The position numbers and the translations under genes are program-made. DNA of 64,000 bases from an uncultured Propionibacteriaceae bacterium (GTDB lineage Bacteria > Actinomycetota > Actinomycetes > Propionibacteriales > Propionibacteriaceae). The DNA lies in assembly GCA_937926975.1 (NCBI GenBank), contig CALBCJ010000041.1:1-64000 (forward strand), in the 5' to 3' direction. Within the stretch, counting starts at the first letter, position 1. Every line of letters begins with the position of its first letter. Shown here piece after piece: positions 29,389-38,007 of the stretch. The notes below the pieces were generated by a model, which worked only from the letters and a program-made list of their open reading frames with translations, had not been told where the DNA came from and did not search any database.

Positions 29389-29421
29389 GACCGCCCCGGC
29401 CTCGGCTCCTCAACCCCTGTG

Positions 29422-29450
29422 CTGAGACGGGAAGGGAAAGTCGCTAGGGT
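29422..29450 (+). promoter_or_regulatory. Candidate promoter of the mut operon
   Basis: A -35-like CTGAGA (29422-29427) and a -10-like TAGGGT (29445-29450) are separated by 17 bp. The mutA ATG lies 66 nt downstream, with AGGAG at 29507-29511. Confidence 0.4.
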
Positions 29451-29461
29451 GGTGGTGAAGT

Positions 29462-29494
29462 CCGGCACTCCGACTGTGGCACGGTCGGAGCCGG
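29462..29494 (+). promoter_or_regulatory. Hairpin in the mutA 5' leader
   Basis: TCCGAC (29469-29474) pairs with GTCGGA (29484-29489), extended after a 2-nt bulge by CCGGC (29462-29466) with GCCGG (29490-29494). It ends 12 nt before the mutA ribosome binding site. It may be a regulatory leader structure or the terminator of the upstream gene. It is far too small to be a cobalamin riboswitch. Confidence 0.4.
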
Positions 29495-29516
29495 CGCCAC
29501 CACAGCAGGAGCCCGA

Positions 29517-31385
29517 ATGACTGATAACACCATCACCTTGGCTGGTGATTTCCAGGCACCCACGCGTGAGAAGTGGGAGGCCGAAGTGCTGAAGGTGCTG
29601 AACCGGCGTCGTCCGCCGGGCACTGAGCTCACCTTGGAGAAGGGGATGAGCCGGCTGCGTACCACCACCGTGGACGGGCTGGTCATCGAGCCGCTCTACA
29701 CCGAGGCCGACGCGCCTGCCCTGGGGGTGCCGGGCCAGGCCCCCTTCACCCGCGGCAGCGAGCTGCGCAAGGGCGAGGTGAGTGCCTGGGACATCCGCCA
29801 GCTCCACGAGGACCCCAACGTCACGACCACCAACGCTGCCGTGCTGGAGGACCTTAAGGCTGGAGCCACCGGCATCTGGCTACGGGTTGGGGCGGGCGCT
29901 ATCGCCGCCAGTGATGTCAGTGCCGCCCTGGCTGGCGTGCTCCCGCACCTGTGCCGGATCTCGGTGTCGAGCACCTCTGACCAGGCCGAGGCCGCCCAGG
30001 CCCTGGTGGAGTTCTGGCGGGCCAGCGGCAAGCAGGCTGAGGTCTCCGGCTCCCTGGGGATCGACCCGCTGGGGCACCAGGCCGTGACCGGTGAGAAGGC
30101 GGACCTGTCAGTCCTGGCCGAGTGGGTGAAGGTCCGCGACGAGCTCCCGAAGGTCCTCCCGGTGGTGGTCGACGCCACCGGGTACGACAATGCCGGTGCC
30201 GGCGACGTCGACCAGCTGGCCTTCGCGGTCGCCACCGGGATCGCGTACCTGCGGGCCCTGGCCGAGGCCGGGGTCCCGGCCGCCGAGGCCTTCGACGCCC
30301 TCGCCTTCCGGGTCGCCGCCAGTGCCGACCAGTTCCTGTCGATCGCTCGCCTGCGGGCGCTGCGGCGGCTGTGGGCCCGGGTCGGCGAGGTCCTGGAGGT
30401 GCCGGCCGACAAGCGGGGCGCCTACCAGCACGCGGTCACCTCGTGGCGGATGATCACTCGCGACGACCCGTGGGTGAACCTGCTGCGCGGCACCATCGCC
30501 ACCTTCGCGGCCGCGGTCGGCGGGGCCGAGGCGATCACCACGCTGCCGTACGACACGGCGCAGGGCCTGCCGAGCGCCTTCGCACGCCGGATGGCCCGCA
30601 ACACCCAGCTGATCGCCGCCGAGGAGTCGAACCTCGGGCGGGTCGAGGACCCGGCCGGTGGCTCCTGGTACGTCGAGTCGCTGACCAACCAGCTCGCCGA
30701 GGCCGCGTGGAAGCGGGTGCAGGAGATTGAGGCCGCTGGCGGCATGGCCGCTGCGCTCGACGCCGGCACCATCGCCGGCTGGATCGCCGAGACCGTGTCC
30801 CAGCGTCGCCAGCGCCTGGCGACCCGCAAGCAGCCGATCACCGGTGTCAGCATGTTCCCGCCGGAGCACGAGGAGCCGCTGGAGGACGTGGTCCCCCGGC
30901 CGGCGCAGCCGCCGCTGGGCGGCCTGCCGACGGCTCGCGACTCGGAGCTCTTCGAGGGCCTGCGGGACCGTACCCGCAAGCACACCGCGGACACCGGCAC
31001 CCGGCCGGGTGTCTTCCTGGCCTGCCTGGGAGCCCGGCGTGACTTCGGCCCCCGGGAGCAGTTCACGAGCAACGTGCTGCTGGTGGCCGGGCTGGCCCAC
31101 CCCTCGAGCGAGGGCGGCACGGCTGAGGAGATCGTCGCCCAGGTCAAGGAGGCAGGTGCCCCGATGGTGATCCTGTGCTCCTCTGGCATGGTGTACGCCG
31201 AGCAGGCGATCGAGGTCGCCAAGGCTCTCAGGGCGGCGGGCGTGGCCCACGTCTGGATCGCTGGTCGCAAGACCGAGACCGGGTCGGACGAGGCCGACCA
31301 GGTGCTTTCCGGGGAGATCTTCGACGGCATGGATGTCGCAGGCTTCCTCACCGACACGCTCGACAAGCTGGGGGTTGCCAAGTGA
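29517..31385 (+). CDS. mutA: Methylmalonyl-CoA mutase small (beta) subunit
   Basis: A 622-residue non-catalytic partner of the adenosylcobalamin enzyme that interconverts succinyl-CoA and (R)-methylmalonyl-CoA, central to propionate formation or use. The N-terminal TIM-barrel-like part resembles MutB (EPLYTEAD, GQAPFTRG, EESNLGRVEDPAGGSWYVE). The C-terminal cobalamin-type domain lacks the DxHxxG motif (here LGARRDFGPREQF), as expected for the small subunit. AGGAG lies 5 nt before the ATG. The stop overlaps the mutB GTG (GTGA). Length is normal for the subunit (about 620-640). Confidence 0.96.
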   Translation: MTDNTITLAGDFQAPTREKWEAEVLKVLNRRRPPGTELTLEKGMSRLRTTTVDGLVIEPLYTEADAPALGVPGQAPFTRGSELRKGEVSAWDIRQLHEDPNVTTTNAAVLEDLKAGATGIWLRVGAGAIAASDVSAALAGVLPHLCRISVSSTSDQAEAAQALVEFWRASGKQAEVSGSLGIDPLGHQAVTGEKADLSVLAEWVKVRDELPKVLPVVVDATGYDNAGAGDVDQLAFAVATGIAYLRALAEAGVPAAEAFDALAFRVAASADQFLSIARLRALRRLWARVGEVLEVPADKRGAYQHAVTSWRMITRDDPWVNLLRGTIATFAAAVGGAEAITTLPYDTAQGLPSAFARRMARNTQLIAAEESNLGRVEDPAGGSWYVESLTNQLAEAAWKRVQEIEAAGGMAAALDAGTIAGWIAETVSQRRQRLATRKQPITGVSMFPPEHEEPLEDVVPRPAQPPLGGLPTARDSELFEGLRDRTRKHTADTGTRPGVFLACLGARRDFGPREQFTSNVLLVAGLAHPSSEGGTAEEIVAQVKEAGAPMVILCSSGMVYAEQAIEVAKALRAAGVAHVWIAGRKTETGSDEADQVLSGEIFDGMDVAGFLTDTLDKLGVAK

Positions 31386-33541
31386 CCACGTTCCCGACCT
31401 TCGACTCCATCGACCTCGGGGCGGGTGCCCCTGCGGCCGAGACGGTCTCCCGTGACGCCAGCGGCTGGGAGACCCCTGAGCACATCCTGGTTCCGCCGGT
31501 GTTCACGAGCCAGGACCTGGACGGCCTGGACTTCCTGAAGACCTACCCGGGGCTGCCGCCGTTCCTGCGCGGCCCGTACGCGACCATGTACGTGAACCAG
31601 CCCTGGACGATCCGGCAGTACGCCGGATTCTCCACCGCTGAGGAGTCCAACGCCTTCTACCGGCGCAACCTGGCGGCCGGGCAGAAGGGCCTGTCGATCG
31701 CGTTCGACCTGGCCACCCACCGGGGCTACGACTCCGACCACGCCCGGGTGACCGGCGACGTCGGCATGGCCGGGGTGGCCGTGAACTCGATCCTCGACAT
31801 GCGTCAGCTCTTCGACGGGATTCCGCTCGACCAGATGAGCGTGTCGATGACCATGAACGGCGCGGTGCTGCCGATCCTGGCCCTGTACGTGGTGGCGGCC
31901 GAAGAGCAGGGTGTGAAGCCAGAGCAGCTGGCGGGGACCATCCAGAACGACATCCTCAAGGAGTTCATGGTCCGCAACACCTACATCTACCCGCCGGCCC
32001 CGAGCATGCGGATCATCTCCGACATCTTCGCGTTCACCAGCGCGAACATGCCGAAGTTCAACTCGATCTCGATCTCCGGGTACCACATGCAGGAGGCGGG
32101 CGCGACCGCTGACATCGAGATGGCCTACACCCTGGCCGACGGCATCGAGTACATCCGCGCCGGCCAGTCGGTCGGCCTGGACGTCGACGCCTTCGCGCCG
32201 CGGCTGTCGTTCTTCTGGGCGATCGGCATGAACTTCTTCATGGAGGTCGCCAAGATGCGCGCGGCCCGGCTGCTGTGGGCCCGCCTGGTCCGCGACACCG
32301 GTGCCAAGAACCCGAAGTCGATGAGCCTGCGGACCCACTCGCAGACCTCCGGCTGGTCGCTGACCGCGCAGGACGTCTTCAACAACGTGATGCGGACCTG
32401 CCTGGAGGCCATGGGCGCCACCCAGGGTCACACCCAGTCGCTGCACACCAACGCGCTGGACGAGGCGATCGCGCTGCCGAGCGAGTTCTCGGCCCGCATC
32501 GCCCGCAACACTCAGCTGTTCATCCAGCAGGAGTCCGGCACCTGCCGGGTCATCGACCCGTGGGGCGGCAGTGCGTACGTGGAGAAGCTGACCAACGACC
32601 TGGCCCGCAAGGCCTGGGAGCTGATCCAGGAGGTCGAGGCCGCCGGTGGCATGGCCAAGGCCATCGAGGCCGGCATCCCGAAGATGCGCATTGAGGAGGC
32701 CGCGGCCCGGACCCAGGCCCGGATCGACTCTGGCCGTCAGCCGCTGATCGGGGTCAACGAGTACCAGGTGGAGAACGACACCCCGCCGGAGGTCCTCAAG
32801 ATCGACAACCGGGCCGTACGCGAGCAGCAGCTGGCGAAGCTGGAGCGGCTGCGCGCCGAGCGCAACGAGGAGGAGACCCAGGCCCTGCTGGAGAAGGTCA
32901 CCTGGGCCGCGGCCAACCCCGACCCGACCGACCCGGAGCGCAACCTGCTCAAGGTCGCCATCGACGCGGCTCGGGCGAAGGCCTCGGTGGGCGAGATCTC
33001 GTCCGCGCTGGAGAAGGTCTTCGGGCGCTACACCGCTCAGATCCGTACCATCTCCGGTGTGTACTCAGCAGAGTCCGGCAAGACCGCAGCCACCGAGAAG
33101 GCCCGCCACCTGGTCGACGAGTTCACCGAGCTCGCCGGCCGCCGTCCTCGCATCCTGGTCGCCAAGATGGGCCAGGACGGTCACGACCGTGGTCAGAAGG
33201 TGGTCTCCACCGCCTACGCCGACCTCGGCATGGACGTCGACGTGGGCCCGCTGTTCCAGACCCCGGAGGAGGTCGCCCGGCAGGCGATCGACGCCGACGT
33301 GCACGTGGTCGGAGTCTCCTCGCTGGCCGCAGGCCACCTGACTCTGGTTCCGGCGCTGCGGTCCGAGCTGGACAAGCTCGGGGCCAAGGACATCCTGATC
33401 GTGGTCGGCGGGGTGATCCCGAAGCAGGACTTCGATCAGCTGTACGCCTCTGGCGCTGACGCGATCTACCCGCCGGGGACCGTCATCCCGGAGGCTGCGG
33501 TCGGGCTGCTGGAGAAGCTGAAGGCGACTGTGGCGTCGTGA
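31382..33541 (+). CDS. mutB: Methylmalonyl-CoA mutase large (alpha, catalytic) subunit
   Basis: A 719-residue catalytic subunit using adenosylcobalamin. The substrate barrel includes GPYATMYVNQPWTIRQYAGF, with the tyrosine of the active site, and RTHSQTSGWSLTAQD; QESGTCRVIDPWGGS is also conserved. The C-terminal B12-binding domain carries D599-x-H601-xx-G604 (QDGHDRGQKV), the lower-ligand motif. It starts at GTG 31382, which overlaps the mutA stop by 4 nt, so the subunits are made together; its stop in turn overlaps meaB. An upstream in-frame extension runs inside mutA and is not used. Confidence 0.97.
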   Translation: MTTFPTFDSIDLGAGAPAAETVSRDASGWETPEHILVPPVFTSQDLDGLDFLKTYPGLPPFLRGPYATMYVNQPWTIRQYAGFSTAEESNAFYRRNLAAGQKGLSIAFDLATHRGYDSDHARVTGDVGMAGVAVNSILDMRQLFDGIPLDQMSVSMTMNGAVLPILALYVVAAEEQGVKPEQLAGTIQNDILKEFMVRNTYIYPPAPSMRIISDIFAFTSANMPKFNSISISGYHMQEAGATADIEMAYTLADGIEYIRAGQSVGLDVDAFAPRLSFFWAIGMNFFMEVAKMRAARLLWARLVRDTGAKNPKSMSLRTHSQTSGWSLTAQDVFNNVMRTCLEAMGATQGHTQSLHTNALDEAIALPSEFSARIARNTQLFIQQESGTCRVIDPWGGSAYVEKLTNDLARKAWELIQEVEAAGGMAKAIEAGIPKMRIEEAAARTQARIDSGRQPLIGVNEYQVENDTPPEVLKIDNRAVREQQLAKLERLRAERNEEETQALLEKVTWAAANPDPTDPERNLLKVAIDAARAKASVGEISSALEKVFGRYTAQIRTISGVYSAESGKTAATEKARHLVDEFTELAGRRPRILVAKMGQDGHDRGQKVVSTAYADLGMDVDVGPLFQTPEEVARQAIDADVHVVGVSSLAAGHLTLVPALRSELDKLGAKDILIVVGGVIPKQDFDQLYASGADAIYPPGTVIPEAAVGLLEKLKATVAS

Positions 33542-34545
33542 CCCTGGTCGAGACGCTGGCAGACGGGGTCCGGGCGGGACAGCGCCGGCAGATCGCGCGG
33601 GCGATCACGCTGGTGGAGTCGTCCCGCCCGGACCACCGGGCCCAGGCCCGCGAGCTGCTCCGGCTGCTGCGGACCGACGGCTCGGGCGCGGTGCGAGTCG
33701 GGATCAGCGGGGTTCCGGGAGCCGGGAAGTCGACCTTCATCGACGCCATGGGGATGCGGCTGATCGAGCAGGGCCACCAGGTGGCGGTGCTGGCGATCGA
33801 CCCGTCCTCCTCGCGGACGGGAGGCTCGATCCTGGGCGACCGGACCCGGATGGGCCGGCTCGCCGAGAGCGACCAGTCCTTCATCCGACCATCACCGTCG
33901 GGCTGCCACCTGGGCGGGGTCGCCAGGGCCACTCGCGAGACCATGCTGGTGGTGGAGGCCGCCGGCTATGACGTGGTGATCGTGGAGACGGTCGGCGTCG
34001 GGCAGTCTGAGGTCGCGGTGGCCGGAATGGTGGACACCTTCCTGATGCTCACGCTGGCACGGGCCGGTGACCAGCTGCAGGGCATCAAGCGCGGGATCCT
34101 CGAGATGGTCGACGTCCTCAGCGTGAACAAGGCTGACGGCGACGGCCTCGGCGAGGCCCGGGTCGCGGCCCGGGAGCTGCGGCTGGCGATGAAGCTGATG
34201 CGGTCCGACCCGCAGGCCCGGCAGCCACCGGTCCTGACCTGCTCGGCGCTCACCGGTGACGGCCTGGACGACGTCTGGTCGGCGGTTCTGGAGCACCGGG
34301 CCTGGCTGGAGAAGAACGGCAGCCTGGCGTCCCGGCGGGCCGAGCAGCAGGTGTCGTGGCTGTGGGCCCTGGTCGAGGGCGAGCTGACTGACGCGCTGCA
34401 CCAGTCCCCGTCCGTACGGGCGCTGCGGGCCAGCCTGGAGCGCGAGGTCGCGAGCGGGGACCTGTCTGCGGTGGAAGCCTCCCAGAAGGTGATCACCGCC
34501 CTGGCCGGAGACCTGCCAGGACTAGTCCAGCGCCAGACAGTCTGA
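33538..34545 (+). CDS. meaB: MeaB/ArgK-type G3E GTPase chaperone of methylmalonyl-CoA mutase
   Basis: A 335-residue P-loop GTPase that protects MutAB and gates cofactor loading and repair. Walker A is GVPGAGKST (K64); the following DPSSSRTGGSILGDRTRM segment and ETVGVGQSE are the MeaB switch motifs; the guanine-specificity motif is NKADG. The GTG start overlaps the mutB stop (GTGA), completing a three-gene translationally coupled operon. The C-terminal helical dimerisation region is present, so the gene is full length. Older databases call this ArgK (arginine/ornithine transport kinase), which is a misnomer. Confidence 0.96.
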   Translation: MTLVETLADGVRAGQRRQIARAITLVESSRPDHRAQARELLRLLRTDGSGAVRVGISGVPGAGKSTFIDAMGMRLIEQGHQVAVLAIDPSSSRTGGSILGDRTRMGRLAESDQSFIRPSPSGCHLGGVARATRETMLVVEAAGYDVVIVETVGVGQSEVAVAGMVDTFLMLTLARAGDQLQGIKRGILEMVDVLSVNKADGDGLGEARVAARELRLAMKLMRSDPQARQPPVLTCSALTGDGLDDVWSAVLEHRAWLEKNGSLASRRAEQQVSWLWALVEGELTDALHQSPSVRALRASLEREVASGDLSAVEASQKVITALAGDLPGLVQRQTV

Positions 34546-34558
34546 AGACTCAAGCCCA

Positions 34559-34588
34559 CACCAGGCCGCCCTCCGGGGCGGCCTGGTG
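34559..34588. terminator. Intrinsic terminator-like hairpin after meaB
   Basis: A perfect 12-bp stem (34559-34570 with 34577-34588) with a 6-nt loop lies 14 bases after the meaB stop. The convergent ABC operon ends at 34700, so it may serve both directions. Confidence 0.8.
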
Positions 34589-34699
34589 CGTTGTGGGCCG
34601 GAGTGTGGTCGACCAGGTGCTCCGACCTCTCCACCAGTGCCGCGGCTCGAGGTCACCACCGGTCGGCCGCGACCCTCCAGGTAGTGGACGGTCTCGCGG

Positions 34700-35311
34700 T
34701 CAGAGCTCGGCGTTGATCTGGTCGAGGTGCACCGCCTCATCGCACAACCGGTCCACCAGGGCCGGGTTGTGGCTGATCAGCAGCAGCCCGATGCCGCGCT
34801 CCCGGGTGAGGGCCGTGAGCCGGGTGCAGATGTGGGCCTGGGTGAGCGGGTCCAGCATCGTGGTCATCTCGTCAGCGATCAGGTACCGCAGCCCGGGGTG
34901 CAGCACCCGGGCGATGCAGAACCGCTGCAGCTCGCCGCCGCTGAGCTCGCCGGGGAAGCGGCCCAGCCAGGCCTCCTCAATCCCCAGCTGCTCGCGGGTG
35001 CTGGCGTCGACCGGCCAGCACTCCGTGAGCACGTCCCTCATCCGCCAGCGCGGGTTGACGCTGAGCTCGGGGCTCTGGTTGATGTACTGCACCGCGCAGG
35101 GCCGGCGCCCAGACAGCGGCTCCCCGTCCACGGTGACCGTACCGGTGAAGCCGTGCACCCAGCCCGCCATGACCTTGCCCAGGGTGCTCTTGCCGTACCC
35201 GGAGGGGGCGTGCAGGCCGAGCACCTGCCCCGGGGCCACGCTCAGCGAGACGTCCCGCAGGACCGGGTGGCCCCGGCGGTAGCTGAAGCTGATGTGCTCG
35301 GCGGTCAGCAT
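34700..35311 (-). CDS. ABC transporter ATP-binding protein (OppF/NikE/CntF-like)
   Basis: A 203-residue nucleotide-binding subunit, shorter than typical OppF (~300) because it lacks the C-terminal oligopeptide-type extension. Walker A is APSGYGKST, with Ala in place of the usual first Gly. The signature is LSGGELQR and Walker B is YLIADEMTTMLD. A Q-loop (VQYINQSPELSVNP) and switch His (LLLISHNP) are present. It is the last gene of the operon and overlaps the preceding ATPase gene by 7 bp. Together they energise the two permeases. Small size and gene order resemble nickel or metallophore importers of the Nik/Cnt group. Confidence 0.92.
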   Translation of the reverse strand: MLTAEHISFSYRRGHPVLRDVSLSVAPGQVLGLHAPSGYGKSTLGKVMAGWVHGFTGTVTVDGEPLSGRRPCAVQYINQSPELSVNPRWRMRDVLTECWPVDASTREQLGIEEAWLGRFPGELSGGELQRFCIARVLHPGLRYLIADEMTTMLDPLTQAHICTRLTALTRERGIGLLLISHNPALVDRLCDEAVHLDQINAEL

Positions 35312-36108
35312 GCCTGCTCCTCGTCCAGGGCCGTCAGGTCAGTGCCGAAGTCGTTCTGGGGCAGCGCCCGCCACAAGGCCTTCGCGTACGGGTGGGAGTC
35401 GCAGTCGTCGGGGTGGGTGAAGTCGTGGACGCTGAGCTGGGCCACCAGCCGGCCCCGGTTCACGATCGCCACCTGGTCGGCGACCGCACTGACCAGGTCG
35501 ACATCGTGGGAGATGATCAGCACGCAGCGCCCTTCGTTGGCGAGGGTCCGGAAGTCGGCCAGCATCTGCTCGGCGAGCGTCACGGGCAGCCCGGGAGTGG
35601 GCTCGTCGGCGATGATCAGCCGGGCCTGGCTGAGCAGCGCGGTGGCCAGCAGGATCCTGCGGGCCATGCCGCCGGAGAGCTGGAACGGGTACTTGTCGAG
35701 GTCGGTGGGCACCAGCCCGAGCCGGTCTGCGACCTCGACCCGCTCGGTCGCCGACAGCGACCGGTTCTCGTACAGCTGGTCGCCGACCTTCTTCAGCGGG
35801 TCGAGGAAGCTGATCGACTGCGGGATCAGGGCCAGCTCGCTGCGGCGCAGCTGCTTCACCCGCTGGCGGGTCACGAGCTCACCGTCGAACCAGATCTCGC
35901 CGCGCTCGACCGCGTTGTACGGCAGCAGCCCCATGATCGCGTGGGCGAGCAGGCTCTTGCCCGACCCTGAGGCCCCGACGATGCCGAGGACCTGGCCCGG
36001 CTCGGCGGTCAGGCTGAGGTCGTCGACGGCGAAGCCCAGCACCCGCTGGTAGAAGCTGCGGTACATCCGGAAACCGACACTGAGGTGGCGGACCTCAAGC
36101 AGGGCCAT
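35305..36108 (-). CDS. ABC transporter ATP-binding protein (OppD/NikD/CntD-like)
   Basis: A 267-residue nucleotide-binding subunit with Walker A GASGSGKS, Q-loop LIPQSISFLDPLKKVG, signature LSGGMARR, Walker B RLIIADEPTPGL and switch His in IISHDVDLV. Asp after PTPGL is Pro, a small change at the D-loop seen in part of this subfamily. The C-terminal extension is short (CDSHPYAKALWRALPQ) and matches the oligopeptide/nickel class without the Fe-S cysteines of some OppD proteins. It lies 7 bp after the permease gene and overlaps the second ATPase gene. Confidence 0.92.
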   Translation of the reverse strand: MALLEVRHLSVGFRMYRSFYQRVLGFAVDDLSLTAEPGQVLGIVGASGSGKSLLAHAIMGLLPYNAVERGEIWFDGELVTRQRVKQLRRSELALIPQSISFLDPLKKVGDQLYENRSLSATERVEVADRLGLVPTDLDKYPFQLSGGMARRILLATALLSQARLIIADEPTPGLPVTLAEQMLADFRTLANEGRCVLIISHDVDLVSAVADQVAIVNRGRLVAQLSVHDFTHPDDCDSHPYAKALWRALPQNDFGTDLTALDEEQAC

Positions 36109-36115
36109 GTCACTC

Positions 36116-36973
36116 CTAGCTGTGAGCCGTTGCGGGGCTGATCAGGGCTGACAGGGCACTGCCGCACCGGTCGATGACCAGCACCAGGCCCAGCAGCACC
36201 AGCCCGGGGCAGACCGCCAGCCACCAGTAGCCGGTGGCGAGGTAGCGCATCGACTCCGACAGGATCACCCCGACCGCGGGCATCTGGATCGGGATCCCGA
36301 AGCCCAGGAAGGTCAGCCCGGACTCGTGCAGGATGGCGTGCGGGAACAGCAGCACTGTGCCCACCACTGTCTGCGGGATGATGTACGGCAGGTAGTGCCG
36401 CCGGGCGATGAACCAGCCCGAGCGCCCCATCTGGCGCGAGGCCAGCACGTACGGGCTGGTGCGCAGGTGGATCGTCTCGGCCCGCACGATCCGGCACAGG
36501 CTCACCCAGTGAGTGGCGGCGACCCCGATCATGACGCCGGGAATCCCGCGTCCGACCAGGATCGCGATGAAGATCATGAAGATCAGGTGCGGCATCCCCT
36601 GCATCAGGTCCACCAGCCACAGCACCACCCGGTCGTACCAGCCGCCGAAGACCGCGGCCCCGATCCCCAGCGCCAGCGCCACCAGGGAGCTGACGACCGA
36701 GGCGAACAGGCCGATCCTCAGGCTGATCGACAGCCCCTTCAGGGTCCGGAACAGCATGTCTCGCCCGAGCCAGTCGGTCCCGAACGGGTGCGCGGCGCTG
36801 GGCGGGAGGTTGGTCTGGTCGAAGTGCACCGCGTACGCGGTCTCTGGCAGCAGGGTCCCGCCGATCCCGGCTGCGAGCAGCAGCGACACGGTCGCCACGA
36901 GCACCACGGTCGCGGTCTTGCGGCCGTTCCAGCGCTCGGTGACCGGCTCAGAGTCGAGCAGCAGCGCGCTCAT
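36116..36973 (-). CDS. ABC transporter permease (OppC/NikC-like)
   Basis: A 285-residue membrane protein with about six helices: one near residues 20-42, then the conserved inner-membrane core with HPFGTDWLGRDMLFRTLKG, typical of DppC/NikC. The coupling-helix EAA-like region is near FIARRHYLPYIIPQT. It forms a heterodimeric channel with the upstream permease. Its ATG overlaps the stop of that gene (ATGA). Confidence 0.93.
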   Translation of the reverse strand: MSALLLDSEPVTERWNGRKTATVVLVATVSLLLAAGIGGTLLPETAYAVHFDQTNLPPSAAHPFGTDWLGRDMLFRTLKGLSISLRIGLFASVVSSLVALALGIGAAVFGGWYDRVVLWLVDLMQGMPHLIFMIFIAILVGRGIPGVMIGVAATHWVSLCRIVRAETIHLRTSPYVLASRQMGRSGWFIARRHYLPYIIPQTVVGTVLLFPHAILHESGLTFLGFGIPIQMPAVGVILSESMRYLATGYWWLAVCPGLVLLGLVLVIDRCGSALSALISPATAHS

Positions 36974-38007
36974 GCCCAGCCCTCCTTGATCCGCGGGTCG
37001 ATCACGGGGTACAGCAGGTTGGCGGTCAGGTTGCCGAGGAAGACGACCGCCGCGGAGAGGATGGTGATCCCGATCAGCAGCGGCAGGTCTCCCTTGATCC
37101 CGGCCGCCGCGGTCAGCCCTCCCAGCCCGGCGTAGCTGAACACCGACTCGGCCAGCACCGAGCCGCCGATGATCTCGCTGATCGAGCCGAGCTGCAGGGT
37201 CACGAACGGCATCAGTGAGTTGCGCAGACCGTGGCGCCAGACGAACTGCCAGCTGGTCTCGCCGCGGGAGGTGGCGAACAGGGCGTAGTCGCTGTGCCGC
37301 TCGGTGATCAGACGGGCCCGGGTCTGCATCGTGATCGTCGAGATCCCGATCAGGCTCAGGGTGAGAGCCGGCAGCGCGGCGTGGTAGACCCGCTCGCCCA
37401 GGCTGGCGTCGTGCATGGTGGACCCGATCGGCACCGACAGCCCGATCGGGAACCAGCCGAGCCAGACCGCGAACACCAGCAGCATCACCATCCCGAACCA
37501 GAAGGTCGGGACCGCCGCGAACAGGTAGCAGACCCCGCTGATCACCCGGTCCAGCAGACGTCCCTCGTTCTTGCCCGCGACCACGCCCAGCACCGCACCC
37601 AGCACCCCCGACAGCAGCCAGGCGCTGAGCATCAGGATCGCCGAGTTGGCCAGCCCGTCGAGGATCACGTCCAGGACGGGGCGCTCCAGCATCAGTGAGG
37701 TCCCCAGGTCACCGCGGAGCAGGTTCTTGGCCCAGAGCCCGAGCTGGACGACCGCGGGCTGGTCCAGCCCCCACTTGGCCGCCAGCGCCGCCTGCTGCTC
37801 CGGGGTGGCCGGGGACTCGCTGCCGAAGTACGCCTGGACCGGGTCGATGGGGGAGATCTTGGCCAGGACGAACGTCAGCACGCTGACCGCCGCGATCAGC
37901 GACAGGCACTTGGCGAGCTGGCCGGCTGCGTACCGGAGGATCCCGGAGGGGATCCGGGAGCGGGACATGGCTGCGGTCCCGCTCCCGGACGTCATGGTGG
38001 TGGTCAT
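36970..38007 (-). CDS. ABC transporter permease (OppB/NikB-like)
   Basis: About 345 residues from ATG 38007, which overlaps the stop of the substrate-binding gene by 4 nt. The OppB-class N-terminal helix is followed by DPVQAYFGSESPATPEQQAAL, the external loop typical of DppB/NikB proteins, and about five further helices; GDLGTSLMLERPV is a class motif. The EAA-like coupling region is ATSRGETSWQFVWRHGLRN. The frame remains open upstream through the binding-protein gene but that portion is a shadow. Confidence 0.92.
   Translation of the reverse strand: MTTTMTSGSGTAAMSRSRIPSGILRYAAGQLAKCLSLIAAVSVLTFVLAKISPIDPVQAYFGSESPATPEQQAALAAKWGLDQPAVVQLGLWAKNLLRGDLGTSLMLERPVLDVILDGLANSAILMLSAWLLSGVLGAVLGVVAGKNEGRLLDRVISGVCYLFAAVPTFWFGMVMLLVFAVWLGWFPIGLSVPIGSTMHDASLGERVYHAALPALTLSLIGISTITMQTRARLITERHSDYALFATSRGETSWQFVWRHGLRNSLMPFVTLQLGSISEIIGGSVLAESVFSYAGLGGLTAAAGIKGDLPLLIGITILSAAVVFLGNLTANLLYPVIDPRIKEGWA

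Noticed and set aside
29449..29516. Cobalamin riboswitch before mutA
   Set aside because: The leader is under 70 nt and lacks a B12 box; only a simple hairpin is present.
30422..32446. Minus-strand open frame across mutA/mutB
   Set aside because: Shadow of two well-conserved plus-strand enzymes in very GC-rich DNA.
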